Below are positions 1 to 8,045 of a stretch of 64,000 nucleotides of DNA, in pieces. Location of the stretch: assembly GCF_000429025.1 (NCBI RefSeq), contig NZ_AUBB01000028.1, forward strand, positions 62,001 through 126,000, written 5' to 3'. Source of the DNA: Actinospineispora spinosispora DSM 44797. GTDB lineage: Bacteria > Actinomycetota > Actinomycetes > Mycobacteriales > Pseudonocardiaceae. Under the pieces are notes generated by a model. The model was not told the DNA's origin. It did not search any database and saw only the letters and a list, made by a program, of their open reading frames with translations. The position numbers and the translations under genes were made by a program. Each line of letters starts with the position of its first letter. Position 1 is the stretch's first letter.

Positions 1-233
1 TATTGGGCCTGGTAGGCATCGTCCGCGCTGACCGGTCGACCGTGGAAGCGGACGATCAGCGCCTCGATGCGATCGAGGCTGTCGGGTGTGTGCATCCGGC
101 ACGCGCGGGCCGCGAGCGGTGGTTCGATGAGCCGACGTAAGCGGAACACCCCGTGCGACTCGGCGCAGATCCTCGGGTCGACGGAGCCGCCGAGGCTGGC
201 ACCGTGGATCACTCTGAGGGCAGGGTTCGCCAT
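1..233 (-). CDS. GntR-family FCD-domain protein, partial
   Basis: Reads leftwards from an ATG at 233 and runs off the left edge, so only the first 77 residues are visible. The stretch VFRLRRLIEPPLAARAC followed by a helix-forming segment resembles the start of the FCD ligand-binding domain of FadR-type GntR regulators. A complete regulator would carry a winged helix-turn-helix of about 70 residues before this point. Here the frame upstream of the ATG closes at a stop after about 19 codons, none of which look like a DNA-binding domain. A weak ribosome-binding sequence (CGGAG) precedes the ATG. This may be a decayed regulator or a free-standing FCD protein; the rest lies outside the window. Confidence 0.45.
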   Translation of the reverse strand, partial: MANPALRVIHGASLGGSVDPRICAESHGVFRLRRLIEPPLAARACRMHTPDSLDRIEALIVRFHGRPVSADDAYQAQ

Positions 234-349
234 GTGCGCACTCCGCTCGTCGTTTCTGGAGGCCGGGTGCGCTGGGGGAATCAGCGCACCCTAAGTTGAC
301 GTTATTTTCCGTCACGCCTGTCGATAATCCTGAGTTAGGATATAGCGCT

Positions 350-1003
350 ATGTCAAGTTCATCGGGTCGAGGGCCTGGCAGGCCGAGGAAGATTCCGGCC
401 GATGAAGTTCATGAGCTGGTCCTGAACACGGCGCGAAGGGTGTTCGGCGACGTGGGGTTCTCCGCCGCGACGATCGACGGCATAGCGAGAGCTGCCGGTG
501 TGAGCCGGCAGGCGATCTACGAACACTTCAGTTCCAAGGAGGCGCTGTTCGACGCGGCGGTGCGGGATTCGTTCGCCTTCGGTGCCGAGGTGCTGGCCGC
601 CGCCGACCGTGAGCTCGATCCGACCGCGCGGGACTGGCCATTGCGTCGTTACGCGGTCCTGGTCGAGTTCAGTCTGGCGAATCCGGAGCACGTGCGGTTG
701 ATGCGGGAAGCCGGGCGGGTCGGACATCCGGGGATGGCGAAAGCCCTCCAGGCGGAAGTCGAGAGCAATGCGGCCGGACTGCGGGCGTACTGGCGCAGTC
801 AGGGCATCGAGCTCGACTCGGGGCACTCTCCGCAGCTGATCGCCAGACTTGCGGGAGCGCTGGCCCGCGCAATGCTCGACCAACGATGGGAAGGCCCGCA
901 GCCGAGCGCCGCGGTCGTGGCGGAGATGGTGACCGTGTTCACCTCGGGCGGGATCGACACGCTGCTCAAGCACGGCTCGGCGGCACTACGTGCGCTCGGT
1001 TGA
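350..1003 (+). CDS. TetR-family regulator (first of a tandem pair)
   Basis: A 217-residue TetR-type repressor. The N-terminus has a basic GRGPGRPRK arm, then a helix-turn-helix ending AGVSRQAIYEHFSSKEALFDAA (residues ~40-65, quoted in part), and an all-helical ligand domain. The ATG at 350 is preferred to a longer frame because the arm and homology begin there; it overlaps a 10-bp perfect palindrome (ATAGCGCTAT, 342-351) that could be an autoregulatory operator. The protein has the same length as the TetR encoded immediately downstream and shares its arm, its helix-turn-helix and a conserved PEHxRLxRE segment, so the two look like a tandem duplication. The ligand is unknown; a role in controlling the P450 at 1839 is inferred from proximity. 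Confidence 0.85.
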   Translation: MSSSSGRGPGRPRKIPADEVHELVLNTARRVFGDVGFSAATIDGIARAAGVSRQAIYEHFSSKEALFDAAVRDSFAFGAEVLAAADRELDPTARDWPLRRYAVLVEFSLANPEHVRLMREAGRVGHPGMAKALQAEVESNAAGLRAYWRSQGIELDSGHSPQLIARLAGALARAMLDQRWEGPQPSAAVVAEMVTVFTSGGIDTLLKHGSAALRALG

Positions 1004-1075
1004 GCTGCTGTGACGGTCCGCGACTGTGCGTGATGTCGACCGAGGAGGACGATACGCTGCGGTTAAGGTGGTGCG

Positions 1076-1729
1076 GTGTCGAGTTCGCCGCGTCGCGGAC
1101 CGGGGCGTCCTCGCAAGCTGCCGTCCGAGGAGCTTCGGGTCGTCGTGTTGGACGCGGCACGGGGCGAGTTCGCGCGGACAGGTCTGTTAGCGACCACGAT
1201 CGAGCAGGTCGCGGCGACCGCGGGAGTCACCAGACAGTCGGTCTATGAGCAGTTCGACGACAAGCAGGCTCTGTTCGACGCCGCACTGGCCAGCACGATC
1301 GGTGCCGCACGGGTGATCGTGGAGCGCCTCGAGTCCGCTCACGACAGCCGGGCGAAGAACTGGGCACTACATCGCTACACCAGCAAGTTCCAGTTCGAGC
1401 TGGGTTACCCCGAACATGCGCGGCTGATCCGCGAGGGTGGGCGGATGCGACATCCCGCGGTGATCGAGTACCGACGGTGGGAATATGAGCGAGACGCCGA
1501 GGCATTGCGCCGGTACTGGGCGCACCGAGGCGATGACATGGCCGAGGGGCGGATGCCGGAGATCCTGGCTTCGGTTGCCCCCTCGTTGGTGCGGGCGATG
1601 CTCGAGATGCAGTGGGAGACCGAGCGTCCGGACCCTGAGACGATGGCCGAACTGCTCGCGTTGTTCAGCGCTGGCGGGGTACGCAGCCTGGTCAGGCATG
1701 CGCCGAATGTGATCACCGCCCTCAGCTGA
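1076..1729 (+). CDS. TetR-family regulator (second of a tandem pair)
   Basis: A 217-residue paralog of the preceding TetR protein, starting at a GTG. It has the same architecture: a GRPRK arm, a helix-turn-helix (GVTRQSVYEQFDDKQALFD, residues ~40-60) and a ligand-binding domain containing PEHARLIREGGRMRHP. No strong ribosome-binding site precedes the GTG, which suggests leaderless or coupled translation. The P450 gene begins 109 bp downstream behind a clear promoter with a palindromic operator, so one or both TetR proteins probably repress it. The effector is unknown. Confidence 0.85.
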   Translation: MSSSPRRGPGRPRKLPSEELRVVVLDAARGEFARTGLLATTIEQVAATAGVTRQSVYEQFDDKQALFDAALASTIGAARVIVERLESAHDSRAKNWALHRYTSKFQFELGYPEHARLIREGGRMRHPAVIEYRRWEYERDAEALRRYWAHRGDDMAEGRMPEILASVAPSLVRAMLEMQWETERPDPETMAELLALFSAGGVRSLVRHAPNVITALS

Positions 1730-1753
1730 GCGCGGTCCAGCGTGGCGGCCTTC

Positions 1754-1798
1754 TTGACGCGACGCATGCCTGGGGTCTACAAACATACTGTCGGTATG
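1754..1798 (+). promoter_or_regulatory. P450 promoter with TetR-type operator
   Basis: TTGACG at 1754-1759 and TACAAA at 1778-1783 are separated by 18 bp, giving a plausible -35/-10 pair. A perfect inverted repeat CATAC-TGTCG-GTATG (1784-1798) follows at once and would cover the transcription start, a typical place for a TetR-family repressor site. The two TetR genes just upstream are the obvious candidates. This is read from sequence only. Confidence 0.55.
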
Positions 1799-1838
1799 AC
1801 CGTGATTCCTGGCCTGCAGCGACGAAGGTGAGGGCCCG

Positions 1839-3074
1839 ATGTCGAGCTCAGCAACCGAGCCGTACGTGTTCAACCCGTTCGCGCCCGGATACGCCGAAGA
1901 CCCGTACCCGCACTTCGCCCAGCTGCGCACCGTCGACCCGGTGCACGAACACCCGCTCGGCTTCTGGATCCTCGGTCGCTACGCCGACGTCAACGCGCTG
2001 CTGCGCTCGAAGCACTCGGTCGAGGACCGCAACGCGGGCGACAGCCTGCTGAACGAGGCACGCAAGGCCGCCGCCGGCGAGGAGTACGGCCGCAGCTTCT
2101 CGCGGTCGATGCTGGACCGCGACCCGCCGAGCCACACCCGGTTGCGCAGGCTGGTGTCGAAGGCGTTCACCCCGAGGGCCATCGACGCGCTGGAGCCCCG
2201 GGTGGTCGAGCTGGTGGACGCCGCGCTGGACCGGATCGAGCGGGGCATCGCCGAGGCCGGCCAGGCCGATCTGGTCGAGGAGCTCGCCTACCCGCTGCCG
2301 TTCACGGTCATCTGCGACATGCTCGGCATGCCCGACACCGACCACGCCCGGCTGCGTGAGCTGGCCGGCACGCTGGTCCGTTCGCTGGAGCCGGTGACCG
2401 ACCCCGACCTGCTGGCCGCGATCGCCGCCGCGGGCCGGGAGCTGGACGAGCGGATCGCCCAGGTGATCGTCGACAAGCGCCGCTCGCGGGGAGACGACCT
2501 GCTGACCGCCCTGATCCGGGCCGAGGACGACGGCGACACACTGACCGACGACGAGCTGGTGGCCCAGGTGGTGCTGCTCTACGTCGCCGGTCACGAGACG
2601 ACGGTCAACCTGATCTCGAACGGCACGATAGCCCTGCTGCGCAACCCCGCCCAGTTCGCGCTGCTCGCCGGCCGGCCGGACCTGGACGCAGGTGCCGTCG
2701 AGGAACTGCTGCGCTACGACAGTCCGGTGCAGCAGTCGAGGCGGATCATGCTCGCGCCGTACGAGGTCGGTGACAAGGTCATCCCGGCCGGCGCGTTCGT
2801 CCTCGCCGGGCTGGCCTCGGCCAACCGGGACCAGGACTTCTTCGGACCGGACGCGGACGAGCTGAAGCTGGACCGGGCCAACGCGCGGTCCCACCTGTCC
2901 TTCGGCGGCGGCCCGCACCACTGTCTCGGCGCGTCGCTCGCCCGCCTCGAAGGCCGCGTGGCGCTCGGTCGCCTGGTGCGCCGCTTCCCGAAGCTGGAAC
3001 TGGCGGACGACATCACCTGGAACGGCAGGGTCAACCTGCGAGGCCCCAACGCCGTCCCTCTCACCACTCGCTAG
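1839..3074 (+). CDS. Cytochrome P450
   Basis: A 411-residue soluble bacterial P450 monooxygenase. The I-helix oxygen-binding motif AGHETT lies at residues 250-255, the K-helix ExxR (ELLR) at ~289-292, and the heme-binding loop FGGGPHHCLG at 355-364 with the axial cysteine at 362. Length and motifs fit the CYP105/CYP107-like actinobacterial class, which takes electrons from a ferredoxin; no ferredoxin or reductase gene is adjacent. The ATG follows a GAAGGTGAG ribosome-binding site. It sits behind two TetR genes and a palindromic operator, so expression is probably inducible. The substrate cannot be predicted. Confidence 0.95.
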   Translation: MSSSATEPYVFNPFAPGYAEDPYPHFAQLRTVDPVHEHPLGFWILGRYADVNALLRSKHSVEDRNAGDSLLNEARKAAAGEEYGRSFSRSMLDRDPPSHTRLRRLVSKAFTPRAIDALEPRVVELVDAALDRIERGIAEAGQADLVEELAYPLPFTVICDMLGMPDTDHARLRELAGTLVRSLEPVTDPDLLAAIAAAGRELDERIAQVIVDKRRSRGDDLLTALIRAEDDGDTLTDDELVAQVVLLYVAGHETTVNLISNGTIALLRNPAQFALLAGRPDLDAGAVEELLRYDSPVQQSRRIMLAPYEVGDKVIPAGAFVLAGLASANRDQDFFGPDADELKLDRANARSHLSFGGGPHHCLGASLARLEGRVALGRLVRRFPKLELADDITWNGRVNLRGPNAVPLTTR

Positions 3075-3592
3075 CCGCCCGCCGCATCCCCGCGAGTCGG
3101 GGTTCTCGGCACATCGAGTCGGCCGTTTCAGCACACGGACCTTCCCGGTGGGAAGAAGGTCGGAAGTAGTTCGGAAGCGGCCCGGTGTGTTGTTTCTGAG
3201 ATGGCGACCACCGGCTTGCGACCGATCACCGATCAGTACCCGCCGCGCCGTTTCGAATGCATCTCGCTCAATGCGGTAATCGATTTCTCCGGCAGGGCGG
3301 AACGAGCCGGAAGCGGCGGGCCGACTCGCGGTATCAGTGTCAGGTATGAGTTATGTATGAGTTCATCTACGGTCAAAGTGCCTAGTTGAACTCTTTAAAG
3401 TATCCTGAAACCGCTGATTGAGCGGGTGTAGATCGCGCCCGACGTGCTGCCGACCGTCCATTACGTTGACACCTGGGTGAATTCTGTCCCGGGTCGCCTG
3501 AGCGGTGGGCATTCGTTGTGCACAAGCTGTGAACTGTCTGTGCGGCAGTTGTTTTCCGCTGTGTCCAGAACTTTATCCCGGGGAGAATTGAC
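3075..3592. other. Intergenic region without a gene
   Basis: 518 bp between the P450 and the ATP-grasp gene. At 3088-3124 it holds a degenerate copy of the CCCCGCGAGTCGG...CAGCACAC repeat that recurs at 6106 and 6222. At 3344-3365 there is a direct repeat with an 11-bp period. The stretch 3340-3420 is unusually AT-rich for this genome and probably carries the promoter of the gene at 3593. A 62-codon open frame at 3201 lacks a ribosome-binding site and recognisable homology and is not called. Confidence 0.6.
3331..3365 (+). promoter_or_regulatory. Direct repeats, 11-bp period, upstream of ATP-grasp gene
   Basis: GTATGAGTTAT (3344-3354) is followed directly by GTATGAGTTCA (3355-3365), nine of eleven bases identical. 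A more distant GTATCAGTGTC lies at 3331-3341. Two direct repeats one helical turn apart, upstream of an AT-rich promoter region, resemble the binding arrangement of SARP-type activators. No SARP gene is in the window, so this is only a suggestion. Confidence 0.3.
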
Positions 3593-4885
3593 ATGTCTGA
3601 CCAGCGTGTGTCGGTGGCGCCTGCCCACGACCCGGAGCAGGGTGTGGCGGCCGTCGTCGCCCCCTATTCCGCGGGGGCCTTCTACGTCACCGAGTTCGCC
3701 CGTCGCGGCTGGACGTGCGTGGCCGTCGTCGAGCCGGACGACGTCATCCCGCCGCTGTACCGAGGCGCGTTACGAGCGGAGGCATTCGAGTCCGTCGTCG
3801 TGCATGCCGGTGACGTCGCCGCGACGGCGGCCCGGTTGCGCGAGCTGGGAGTCGGGGCGGTCGTGGCGGGCACCGAGATCGGCGTGCCGCTCGGTGACGC
3901 CCTGTCCGCGGCGCTCGACCTGCCCGGGAACGACCCGGCCCACAGCGACTCGAGACGCGACAAGGGCGCGATGGTGGAGGCGCTGCGCGCCGCGGGGGTG
4001 CCGGCGATCCCGACGCTGCGCACCAGCGGGCTCGCTGAGGCCCTCGACTGGGCACACGACATCGGGACCAGGGGATACGTCGTCAAACCGGCGGACAGCG
4101 CCGGCAGCGACGGGGTGGCGTTCTGCCGGAGCCGGGCCGAGCTGGAGGCCGCCTGGCACGCGATCCACGGCCGGGCGAACGCGATGGGCGGCAGCAACGA
4201 CGCCCTCGTCGTGCAGCGGCAGGTGCACGGCATGCAGTACATCGTCAACACGGTCAGCGCGGCCGGGCAACACATGGTCGCCGAGATCTGGGCCGACCAT
4301 CGCATCCAGACCCCCGACGGTCACGGCGTGTACGACCGCACCGCGTGGCTGTCACCGGAAGAGGACCCGGAGCTCCACACGCTGCTCGCGTCCTACGTGC
4401 GCGAGGCCATCACCGCGGTCGGCGTCCGGTTCGGACCCGCACACAGCGAGGTCATGCTCACCGAGACCGGGCCGATCCTGATCGAGACGGGCGTCCGGCC
4501 GGAAGGACCGGTCAACCCGGACGCCGTGACGCTGGCCACCGGCACGCACCACGTGCGCGCGGCCGTCGACGCCGTCGTCTCCGGGCGGGTGGTCCCCGAT
4601 CAGGAGCCGAGGACTCTGCGTCACGCGTGTCGGGTGACGTTGTGCGCGCCGTACGACGGAACCATCGACAGCGCCGCGTGGGCGAAGGTCCTCGACCTGC
4701 CCGCCGTCGCGGGCACACTCGACCATGTCACCGGTGGCAGCCCGGTACGCACCACCGTCGACCTGCTGACCAGCCCGGACTCGATCTACCTCGTCGGCGA
4801 TCGGGACGTGATCGAGGACAGCTACCAGGCGATCCGGGAGCTGGAACGCAACGGCTCGCTCTACCGGCCGGCGGCGGGCTCGTGA
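3593..4885 (+). CDS. ATP-grasp ligase (amino-acid/dipeptide ligase-like)
   Basis: A 430-residue ATP-grasp enzyme. An N-terminal pre-ATP-grasp domain (residues ~15-110) is followed by the ATP-binding fold, with GYVVKPADSAGSDG near residues 160-175 and a magnesium-binding region around HSEVMLTETGPILIE. ATP-grasp enzymes of this type join a carboxylate to an amine through an acyl phosphate; BacD-like L-amino-acid ligases and carnosine-synthase-like proteins are the nearest comparison. The start follows GGGGAGAA. The stop overlaps the start of an MFS exporter by 4 bp, so the pair is translationally coupled, which suggests that the exporter removes the ligase product. The actual substrate is unknown. 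Confidence 0.8.
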   Translation: MSDQRVSVAPAHDPEQGVAAVVAPYSAGAFYVTEFARRGWTCVAVVEPDDVIPPLYRGALRAEAFESVVVHAGDVAATAARLRELGVGAVVAGTEIGVPLGDALSAALDLPGNDPAHSDSRRDKGAMVEALRAAGVPAIPTLRTSGLAEALDWAHDIGTRGYVVKPADSAGSDGVAFCRSRAELEAAWHAIHGRANAMGGSNDALVVQRQVHGMQYIVNTVSAAGQHMVAEIWADHRIQTPDGHGVYDRTAWLSPEEDPELHTLLASYVREAITAVGVRFGPAHSEVMLTETGPILIETGVRPEGPVNPDAVTLATGTHHVRAAVDAVVSGRVVPDQEPRTLRHACRVTLCAPYDGTIDSAAWAKVLDLPAVAGTLDHVTGGSPVRTTVDLLTSPDSIYLVGDRDVIEDSYQAIRELERNGSLYRPAAGS

Positions 4886-6135
4886 CGACCACCGCGCGGT
4901 CCATGCCCCCGGCGATCTGGGTTCTCGTCGGCGGACAGATGCTGATCCGCGCCGCCGGCTTCGCCTACCCGTTCATGACCTACCTGCTCGACGGCCGCGG
5001 CTACGACGCCGACACAACCGGATGGGTGCTGGCGACGTTCGGCGCCGGCTGGGTGGTCGGGCAGGTGCTGTGCGGCTGGCTGGCCGACCACATCGGCAGG
5101 CGCACCACACTGCTCGCCGCGATGTCGTTGTCCGTCGTCGTGCTGCCGGTGCTGGGCATGGCCGAGGGACTGCCGGTGTTGCTCGTCGGAGCGTTCCTCG
5201 CCGGGGTGATCTACGACGCGGCGCGGCCGGTGATCAGCGCGGCCGTCGCGGCGATGGTGCCGGACGACGAGGGCCGCGCGTGGATCAACGGATGGCGCCA
5301 CTTCGCGCTGAACGTCGGTGTGGCGGTCGCGGGGGCGGCCGGAGGCCTGCTCGCCGGACCGTTCGGCGTGCCGACGCTGTACCTGGTCAACGCCGCTGCC
5401 TGCGCGGTGTTCGGGCTGATCGTCCTGCGGTTCGTCGAGGCGGACGTGCCCGGCAGGATGTCGCGCGACAGCCGGGGCGCCGGTCCGAGGGCGTTCGCGG
5501 ACGTACGGCTCTGGTTGGTGCTGCTCGGCTCGGTCGGGGCGCTCGTGCCGGTGACCGGGATGTTCTCCGCCCTGCCACTGCTGATGACCGCCGACCACCT
5601 GCCGTCGGTGGACTTCGGCGCCGTGCAGGTGGCCAACGCGGTGACGGTCCTCGTCCTCACCCCGTTGATCAACCCGTGGCTGAGCAGGCGGGCCACGTCC
5701 GCGCGGCCGATGGTGTGGGAGGCGGCGGCGGGGTCGCTCGTCATGGGCACCGCCATGGGCGCGGTCGGGCTCGCCGACAGCACCCCCGGGTACGTGCTGG
5801 CGGTGGTGCTCAGCATCCCGGGCGAGGTGGTGTGGTTCGTAGCCATCTCCGACGTCCTCAACCGCATCGCGCCTGAACGCCTGCGCGGTCTCTACAACGG
5901 CCTGTGGGGGATGACGCTCGCGTGGGCCGGAGTGCTGACCCCGCTCATGGCGGCGTGGGCGTTCGACCACGGCGGCAAGGCGATGGTCGGCGCGTCCATC
6001 GTGGCCGCGGGCGTGGTCGGTGCCGTCTGTTGCCTGCCCCTGGCCCGCCCGCCACGTTCTTCTTCCTCCGCCTCCGGGGCGGAGAAACAGGCGCATCCCA
6101 CCCAGCCCCGCGAGTCGGGCGTCTCAGCACACTGA
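4882..6135 (+). CDS. MFS exporter coupled to the ATP-grasp ligase
   Basis: A 417-residue protein with about twelve hydrophobic segments and the MFS motif-A loop (GWLADHIGRRTT, residues ~65-76), so a proton-driven major-facilitator permease. The GTG start overlaps the upstream stop in a GTGA arrangement. Coupling to an ATP-grasp ligase resembles bacilysin-type BacD/BacE pairs and points to product export or self-resistance, by inference. The C-terminus is odd: its last residues and the TGA stop lie inside a copy of the intergenic repeat that begins at 6106, so the repeat has become the coding tail. Confidence 0.85.
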   Translation: MTTTARSMPPAIWVLVGGQMLIRAAGFAYPFMTYLLDGRGYDADTTGWVLATFGAGWVVGQVLCGWLADHIGRRTTLLAAMSLSVVVLPVLGMAEGLPVLLVGAFLAGVIYDAARPVISAAVAAMVPDDEGRAWINGWRHFALNVGVAVAGAAGGLLAGPFGVPTLYLVNAAACAVFGLIVLRFVEADVPGRMSRDSRGAGPRAFADVRLWLVLLGSVGALVPVTGMFSALPLLMTADHLPSVDFGAVQVANAVTVLVLTPLINPWLSRRATSARPMVWEAAAGSLVMGTAMGAVGLADSTPGYVLAVVLSIPGEVVWFVAISDVLNRIAPERLRGLYNGLWGMTLAWAGVLTPLMAAWAFDHGGKAMVGASIVAAGVVGAVCCLPLARPPRSSSSASGAEKQAHPTQPRESGVSAH

Positions 6136-6253
6136 GTTGCGCGCCCGAGCACACGCCCGCTGACGAATCCCCCGACTCGTCCTGCCAAATCCCCCGACTC
6201 GCGGTGGGGTACGGCGGTGCGCGAGTCGGGGGTCTCAGCACACTGAGTTGCGC
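6106..6253. repeat. Two copies of a GCGAGTCGG...CTGAGTTGCGC repeat
   Basis: The unit at 6106-6142 starts CCCCGCGAGTCGGG and ends CAGCACACTGAGTTGCGC. It is repeated almost exactly at 6222-6253, and a degenerate copy lies at 3088-3124. The core CCCGCGAGTC is the reverse complement of the GACTCGCGGG core of the tract that follows, so both may be one family. The first copy overlaps the end of the MFS gene. Confidence 0.75.
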
Positions 6254-6284
6254 CTCCCGACACATGGCCGCTCACGCGACCTGC

Positions 6285-6650
6285 AGCTCGCGGGATGGAA
6301 GCCAGCGGCTCCTGGTGCTGGGGGGCGCGACTCGCGGTGCTTGGGGGCCGACTCGCGCTGACGGAATCGGCGACTCGCGGGGTGGAAGTCAGCGGCTCAT
6401 GGAGCTGCGGGGCGGGACTCGCGGTGCTTGGGGGCCCGACTCGCGGGGCGGAATCTAGCGACTCGCGGAGCGAAATCTAGCGACTCGCGGGGTGGAAGCC
6501 AGCGGCTCATGGTGCTGCGGGGCGCGACTCGCGGTGCTTGGGGGCCCAACTCGCGGAGCGAAATCTAGCGGCTCGCGGGGCGGAATGTAGCGACTCGCGG
6601 GGCTGAGGGGAGCGACTCGGGGTGCTGGGAGGACCGACTCGCGGGTGGGG
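6285..6650. repeat. Tandem minisatellite, 110-bp period with ~22-bp subunits
   Basis: GACTCGCGGGGTGGAAG starts at 6372 and again at 6482, and GACTCGCGGGG again at 6592, giving an exact 110-bp period. An 87-bp shorter copy begins at 6285, as if it lacked one 22-bp subunit. Subunits follow the pattern GACTCGCGGGGCGGAATCT then AGC. The tract has no convincing gene and ends against the promoter and start of the ROK regulator. Confidence 0.85.
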
Positions 6651-6670
6651 GCGTGGTTAGGATCGTGGCG

Positions 6671-7906
6671 GTGGAGCCAAGCGCGCGTCGGCCTAGCCCG
6701 GGGTCACCCGCCTCGTTGAAGGAGGCGAACCACGCTCGGCTGATCGAGGCGCTCCAGTTCGCCGGGACCATGACCCAAGCCGACCTGTCCCGCTTCACCG
6801 GGCTCGCGCCGTCGACGGTGTCGAACATCGTCCGCGAGCTCAGCGCCTCCGGGCTGCTGCGTGTCTCCCCGACGGTCAGCCGGGGCCGTACCGCGCAGGC
6901 GGTCCGCCTGTCCCGGGGCGCGGGCGTCCTGGTCGCGGCGGACTTCGGGCACCGGCACCTGACCGTCGCCGTCGCCGACCTGGCCTATGAGGTGCTCGCC
7001 GAGCACCGGATGGAGCTGGACTGGGATCACCGGGTCGACGACGGCCTCGACGCGGTGCAACGCATCCTGTCGCGACTGTTGACCGAGCTGGAGATCGACC
7101 GTGAGCTGGTGGTCGGCCTCGGCATCGGGCTGCCCGCGCCGATCGACTCGCGCACCGGGCAGGTCGGCGCGCCGTCCCAGCTGCCCGGCTGGGTCGGGGT
7201 GGACGCCGCCGCGGCCGCCACCGAACAGCTCGGCGTACCGGCCAGGGTGGACAACGACGCCAACCTCGGCGCGCTGGCCGAGGACCGGTGGGGCGCGGGT
7301 CGCGGCGCGGAGAACGTCGCGTACGTCAAGCTGTCCGACGGTGTCGGCGCCGGGCTGGTCATCCGGGGCGAGCTGTACCAGGGCTCGATCGGGACGGCCG
7401 GCGAGATCGGGCACGTCACGATGAACGAGTACGGCGCGCTGTGCCGCTGCGGCAACCGGGGCTGCCTGGAGATGCTGGTCGGTACCTCGGCGCTGCTGGC
7501 GCAGCTGGCGCCGAACTACGGCACCGACCTGACGATCGCCGACGTGGTGCGGATGGCACGCGACGGCAACGTCGCCTGTCATCGAATTCTTGAAGACGCA
7601 GGCCACCATATCGGGGTTGCTGTCGCCAACCTGTGCAATGTGTTCAACCCCGACCGGGTCATCATCGGCGGCGAGCTGGCGCAGGCCGACGATCTTGTGC
7701 TCGGTTCGCTGCGCCGTACTCTCAACCGGCAGGGCATCCCGAGCGCCGCGCAGGCCGTCGACCTGGTGCTCGCCGAGCTGGGCGCGCGTTCACACCTGCT
7801 CGGCGCCTTGGTCATCGCCTCAGCCGGTGCCTCCCCCTCGGTGCTGGCCGCCGGGAAGCTCGCCGGCCGGTCGCCCGATGGGGTCGTCGGGGTGCCGACA
7901 CCGTAG
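6671..7906 (+). CDS. ROK-family transcriptional repressor
   Basis: A 411-residue regulator with an N-terminal winged helix-turn-helix ([20 protein letters not shown], residues ~30-50) and a C-terminal ROK sugar-kinase-like domain with the zinc motif CRCGNRGC (near residue 257) and a DNDAN segment. This is the NagC/Mlc/XylR arrangement that senses a sugar or sugar phosphate. TAGGAT at 6658-6663 is a good -10 seven bases before the GTG at 6671, which supports a leaderless start there; GTGs at 6653 and 6665 are alternatives. It precedes the sugar-permease/glycogen operon on the same strand and probably represses it. Its promoter abuts the minisatellite. Confidence 0.85.
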   Translation: MEPSARRPSPGSPASLKEANHARLIEALQFAGTMTQADLSRFTGLAPSTVSNIVRELSASGLLRVSPTVSRGRTAQAVRLSRGAGVLVAADFGHRHLTVAVADLAYEVLAEHRMELDWDHRVDDGLDAVQRILSRLLTELEIDRELVVGLGIGLPAPIDSRTGQVGAPSQLPGWVGVDAAAAATEQLGVPARVDNDANLGALAEDRWGAGRGAENVAYVKLSDGVGAGLVIRGELYQGSIGTAGEIGHVTMNEYGALCRCGNRGCLEMLVGTSALLAQLAPNYGTDLTIADVVRMARDGNVACHRILEDAGHHIGVAVANLCNVFNPDRVIIGGELAQADDLVLGSLRRTLNRQGIPSAAQAVDLVLAELGARSHLLGALVIASAGASPSVLAAGKLAGRSPDGVVGVPTP

Positions 7907-8045
7907 GTCTGTGTTCGACTTCTGTCGGTTTCACTCGAATGCAGTTACAGTTCGACCGCCTCTTAGCGTTCAAGTCTTGTTTTCAAGGTGTGATGGCAAC
8001 CACACTGAAGGGTGAGCGCGTCGGGCTAGATCAAGGAGGATCGTG

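Noticed and set aside
3201..3389. 62-codon open frame after the P450
   Set aside because: No ribosome-binding site or family resemblance, and it crosses the direct repeats and AT-rich promoter region of the ATP-grasp gene.
4345..4881. 179-residue N-terminal extension of the MFS exporter
   Set aside because: It overlaps the ATP-grasp gene in another frame and reads as Arg/Gly-rich non-protein; the GTG at 4882 overlaps the upstream stop in the usual coupled way.
6285..6650. CRISPR array
   Set aside because: Repeats are direct but contiguous and degenerate, without unique spacers of constant length, and no cas genes are present.
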